24,917 bases of DNA, from the NCBI GenBank assembly GCA_035249465.1, contig DATFGL010000044.1, positions 1 through 24,917 on the forward strand, given 5' to 3'. The notes beneath the pieces were generated by a model. The model had not been told where the DNA came from and did not search any database. It saw only the letters and a program-made list of their open reading frames with translations. The position numbers and the translations under genes were made by a program. Origin of the DNA: 66-474 sp035249465. GTDB lineage: Bacteria; Pseudomonadota; Gammaproteobacteria; Xanthomonadales; Rhodanobacteraceae. Below are positions 22,167 to 24,917 of the stretch, piece after piece (position 1 is the stretch's first letter; the number at the start of each line of letters is the position of its first letter).

Positions 22167-23248
22167 ACGAAGTTCCCGACCTTGCCATCCGCAACGGCCT
22201 GGCCGACGCCTGGGGCCTGTCGCCGCACGCGCGCTTCGCGCCGCTGGGCAACGGCCTGATCAACCGCACCTTGCTGGTCACCGACGATGGCCGCCGTCGC
22301 GTGCTGCAATGCCTCAACGTGCACGTATTCCGCGATCCAGCGCTGGTGATGCGCAACTGCCACGCCGTGACCGCGCATCTCGGCCGGGAGCGCGCCGCGG
22401 GACGCTACGGCTATTCGGTACTCGAACTGGTGCCGACGCTCGCGGGCGACCCTGCCGCAGTGCTGGGCGATGGCACCTGGTGGCGCATGTACGACCACGT
22501 GCCGGATGCGCGCACGCACGACACCGCCGACACCCCGGCACTGACATTCGAGGCCGGGCGCGGTTTCGGCGCCTTCGCCGCCGCGCTGGCGGGTCTGGAA
22601 CGCAGTGCCGTGGGCGAAGTGATCCCGCACTTCCACGATCCGGTCAAGCGCTTCGAGGCATTTCGCGCCGCGCACGCGGCCGATCGCGTGGGGCGCGTCG
22701 CGCAGGCGTCGCGCGTTTGCGATGACGCGCTCGCGTTCACCGCGGTGCTGACGCACTGGCAGTCGCTGCTCGACGCAGGACTGCCGGCGCGCATCACCCA
22801 CAACGATTGCAAGTTGAACAACCTGCTGTTCGATGCGAGCGGACACGCCATCTGCGTGGTCGACCTCGACACCGTGATGCCCGGCACCCTGCTGTTCGAT
22901 TTCGGCGACATGGGACGCACGATGTTGAGTCCCGTGCCCGAAGATTCCACCGAACTCGGCCGCGTCGGCGTACGCCGCGAACATTTCGCTGCACTGGCGC
23001 GCGGTTACATCGAGGGCTGCGGCGACCTGCTGACCCCGCTGGAACGCGAAAACCTGGTGTTCGCCGCGCGGATGGTCACGGGCGTGATCGGTTTGCGCTT
23101 CCTTGCCGACCATCTGGACGGCGATCGCTATTTCCGGGTCGCGCATCCGCTGCACAATCTCGAACGTGCGCGCAACCAGTTCGCACTCTACGCGGCCCTC
23201 ACCGCGGAAGCCGATGCCCTGCAGGCGCTGGTGCCTGGCCCGGGTTGA
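22163..23248 (+). CDS. NahK-like sugar kinase (APH phosphotransferase family)
   Basis: A 361-residue kinase of the aminoglycoside/choline-phosphotransferase fold. The Brenner motif is HNDCKLNN, with His213, Asp215 and Asn220, followed by the metal-binding VVDLDTVMPGTLLFDFGD (Asp234, Asp236). The sequence LGNGLINRT in the N lobe and the DTVMPG loop are typical of the N-acetylhexosamine 1-kinase group rather than drug-resistance kinases. It probably phosphorylates a hexosamine or other hexose at C1 for the nucleotidyltransferase encoded just before it. It is the last gene of the operon and overlaps the preceding gene as ATGA. It converges with the ammonia-lyase gene. Confidence 0.86.
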   Translation: MNEVPDLAIRNGLADAWGLSPHARFAPLGNGLINRTLLVTDDGRRRVLQCLNVHVFRDPALVMRNCHAVTAHLGRERAAGRYGYSVLELVPTLAGDPAAVLGDGTWWRMYDHVPDARTHDTADTPALTFEAGRGFGAFAAALAGLERSAVGEVIPHFHDPVKRFEAFRAAHAADRVGRVAQASRVCDDALAFTAVLTHWQSLLDAGLPARITHNDCKLNNLLFDASGHAICVVDLDTVMPGTLLFDFGDMGRTMLSPVPEDSTELGRVGVRREHFAALARGYIEGCGDLLTPLERENLVFAARMVTGVIGLRFLADHLDGDRYFRVAHPLHNLERARNQFALYAALTAEADALQALVPGPG

Positions 23249-23402
23249 CCCACCGCTCGCCCGGGGCCGCCTCGCCGCATCTGATCACGTCGAGGCAAGC
23301 GCCGGTCCAGCACGCCAGCGCTTCCTTGAGCGTGCACTTGCGCTCCAGCAGCGCGCGGCCGGGACTCAGCGCCGCGCACGTCCGTGAGTCCCCGACCAAC
23401 AT
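23199..23402 (-). CDS. Possible small Cys-rich protein (67 residues)
   Basis: A minus-strand frame from the ATG at 23400-23402 to the stop at 23199 overlaps the kinase 3' end by 50 bases. It contains LERKCTLKEALACWTGACLDVIRCG, quoted in two parts as LERKCTLKEALACW and TGACLDVIRCG. Third codon positions are nearly all G or C, but the opposite-strand frame shares those positions, so the bias does not settle the strand. There is no Shine-Dalgarno and no recognised family. It may be a small gene, the remnant of one, or chance in GC-rich DNA. Confidence 0.27.
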   Translation of the reverse strand: MLVGDSRTCAALSPGRALLERKCTLKEALACWTGACLDVIRCGEAAPGERWVNPGQAPAPAGHRLPR

Positions 23403-23412
23403 CCGTCGGGAC
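23388..23412. terminator. Hairpin between convergent kinase and ammonia-lyase genes
   Basis: GTCCCcGAC and GTCGGGAC pair with one bulged C around an 8-base loop. No T-tract follows on either strand. Its place between convergent genes suits a weak bidirectional terminator. The rest of 23249-23488 holds only the possible small ORF. Confidence 0.3.
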
Positions 23413-23488
23413 CATTGTGCCCTGCTGGCGGGTCGCCGGCATCGCGGGCGCGGTACAGCCGAAACCCGGATTTCGTTCAAGCGGGCGC

Positions 23489-24917
23489 TCAGGTCGTGAA
23501 TGCCCGCTCGCGGACCAGCCGGCACGCTTCGGCAATGTCGTGCTGCATGGCGCGATCGCGATGCATGAACGCAATCGGCTTGCGCAGGCGTTCGTGTGCA
23601 TCGGCAACCGCCCTGCCCGGCCGGAACTCACCGGCATCCGCCAATTGCTTGGCCAGCGCTTGCAGCTCGGACTCGAACTGCGGACGTTGCGCATCCGCAA
23701 CAGGCGGCGGGTTGTCGATCTTTGCAGCCAGGGCCTGCCAGCCGCCCTTCGCGGCAAGGCGCCGCGCTGCGTCGAGCATGTCCTTGCGGTAATCCAGTGC
23801 CTGCGCCGCGGTGTAAAGCTCCAGTGCCAGCACGTCGGACAGGTCGCGCGTCATGTCCAGCACATGGCGCGCCTCGTTGGCGCCCATCGAGACGTGGTCC
23901 TCGGCGTTGGCACTGGTCGGGATCGAGTACACGCTGGCCGGATGCGCGCGCGTGGCCAGGTCGTTCACCAGCGCCGCCGCCGTGTATTGCACGATCATGA
24001 AGCCCGAATCGGTGCCGTCTTCGTTGCCCGTGAGGAACGCCGGCAGGCCATCGTTGTTGGCAGGATCGACCAGTTTGTTGAGGCGGCGCTCGGATATCGA
24101 CGCCAGCACCGGGATCGCGGCCTTCACGTAGCTCATCACCAGCGCCAGCGGCATGCCATGGAAGTGGCCGGCCGAGATCACCTGTTGCTCGATGTATTCG
24201 GCGTCCACCGCGTCGGGGAAGATCAGCGGGTTATCGGTGACCGCGTTCAGTTCGATGTCGATCACCCGGCATGCCTGCGCCCAGGCATCGCGCACCGCGC
24301 CGTGCACCTGCGGCATGCAGCGCAGGCAGTACGCATCCTGCGGCTGGTGTTTCTTGCCACCCCTGAACGGCAGGAAGCGCTGGTAGAACGCCTCGCGTCC
24401 GTGGCGCCGGTCGGCGGGCACCCACTCCCAGCGAATGTCGAAAGACAGCGCCTGGTCTTCCGGCGTCGTCCAGGCCTGCGCGGTCCAGGTTCGGAAGCGC
24501 GGCACCAAATGGTACGGGATGTCGACGAGGGCTGAATCCGCGAGCAACCCGCGCATGTGCTTCGCCGCGGCCGATTGCCCCGGATGCGGGCGCAGTGCAT
24601 GGACTTCTTCGCGCAACGCGCCACTGCGGCCCGCGAACGCATCCAGCGTCATCGCTGCTGCGAGATCCGCAATACCCAGCAGATATTCCAGCTCGTCCAG
24701 CGCCAGCACTGCGGTCGCCAGCATCTGCGCGGTACCGTTGTTGAGCGCAAGGCCTTCCTTGAAGGAAAGTTTCACGGGCTGCAGCCCGACACGCCGCAAG
24801 GCTTCTCCACCGGTCATGCGTTCGCCTTGGTAAAACGCCTCACCGCCGCCCAGCAACACGATCGCAAGGTGCGACAGCGGTGCGAGATCGCCGCTCGCGC
24901 CCACGGACCCCTTCGCG
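23489..24917 (-). CDS. Aromatic amino-acid (HAL/PAL-type) ammonia-lyase, N-terminus outside window
   Basis: An MIO-cofactor ammonia-lyase that removes ammonia from an aromatic amino acid. The Ala-Ser-Gly that cyclises to MIO is at 24890-24898, in KGSVGASGDLAPLSHLA, close to the right edge, so roughly the first 140 residues are missing. KEGLALNNGTAQM and QDAYCLRCMPQVHGA follow, the latter closest to histidine ammonia-lyase. About 468 residues follow the MIO, roughly 100 more than usual for HutH. About 50 extra lie between the MIO core and QDAYCLRC (including WEWVPADRRHG), and about 50 more are at the C-terminus. No other hut gene is nearby. It could be a histidine, tyrosine or phenylalanine lyase, or the lyase-like protein of an aryl-polyene pathway. 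Family certain, substrate not. Confidence 0.88.
   Translation of the reverse strand, partial: AKGSVGASGDLAPLSHLAIVLLGGGEAFYQGERMTGGEALRRVGLQPVKLSFKEGLALNNGTAQMLATAVLALDELEYLLGIADLAAAMTLDAFAGRSGALREEVHALRPHPGQSAAAKHMRGLLADSALVDIPYHLVPRFRTWTAQAWTTPEDQALSFDIRWEWVPADRRHGREAFYQRFLPFRGGKKHQPQDAYCLRCMPQVHGAVRDAWAQACRVIDIELNAVTDNPLIFPDAVDAEYIEQQVISAGHFHGMPLALVMSYVKAAIPVLASISERRLNKLVDPANNDGLPAFLTGNEDGTDSGFMIVQYTAAALVNDLATRAHPASVYSIPTSANAEDHVSMGANEARHVLDMTRDLSDVLALELYTAAQALDYRKDMLDAARRLAAKGGWQALAAKIDNPPPVADAQRPQFESELQALAKQLADAGEFRPGRAVADAHERLRKPIAFMHRDRAMQHDIAEACRLVRERAFTT

Noticed and set aside
1..24917. CRISPR array, prophage, IS element, tRNA or rRNA gene
   Set aside because: No regularly spaced repeats, transposase or integrase frames, tRNA cloverleaf or rRNA segments were seen.

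Overview
The window is about 25 kb of GC-rich DNA with very GC-biased third codon positions. Gene content points to a gammaproteobacterium of the Xanthomonadales, probably near Rhodanobacteraceae or Xanthomonadaceae. The pointers are a leucine-catabolic liu cluster, a Tat-exported HiPIP, the EF-P paralogue EfpL (YeiP) and methionine-salvage genes of xanthomonad type. This is inference from gene families; no rRNA or tRNA gene is present to confirm it.

Layout. Positions 1-870 hold the start of an unknown Lys/Asp-rich protein and the C-terminal part of a GAF-GGDEF diguanylate cyclase, both on the minus strand. At 869-882 the cyclase reading frame runs directly into a thiolase on the plus strand. 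The thiolase lacks its N-terminus and its nucleophilic cysteine. Both genes are cut at one 14-base stretch, so this is either a rearrangement breakpoint or an assembly chimera, and the first 870 bases may not belong with the rest.

Positions 871-12865 are a leucine/isoleucine degradation locus. In order it holds a thiolase, an Ala-rich lipoprotein with a strong terminator, liuB, liuC, a VOC protein, a cupin, liuD, liuE, a GNAT acetyltransferase and a type II 3-hydroxyacyl-CoA dehydrogenase-like SDR. Between liuB and liuC, on the opposite strand, sits an iron-uptake cassette: a periplasmic cupredoxin-like protein, an FTR1 permease and an outer-membrane beta-barrel-like protein. A good Fur box lies upstream of the cassette.

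Positions 12866-17698 hold a palindromic intergenic repeat, efpL, two tandem APC amino-acid permeases, an AT-rich island with a perfect DnaA-box 9-mer and a long inverted repeat, a candidate structured RNA, and a HiPIP gene on the minus strand.

Positions 17812-23248 are a compact seven-gene operon: mtnB, mtnD, a membrane PH-domain protein, mtnC, a C13 (legumain-like) peptidase, a sugar nucleotidyltransferase and a NahK-like sugar kinase. Five of its six junctions are 4-base ATGA overlaps. The three mtn genes catalyse consecutive late steps of methionine salvage. The co-translated membrane PH protein, protease and sugar-activation pair have no known part in that pathway, and they are the most interesting association in the window. 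A long, atypical MIO-type aromatic amino-acid ammonia-lyase on the minus strand runs off the right edge.
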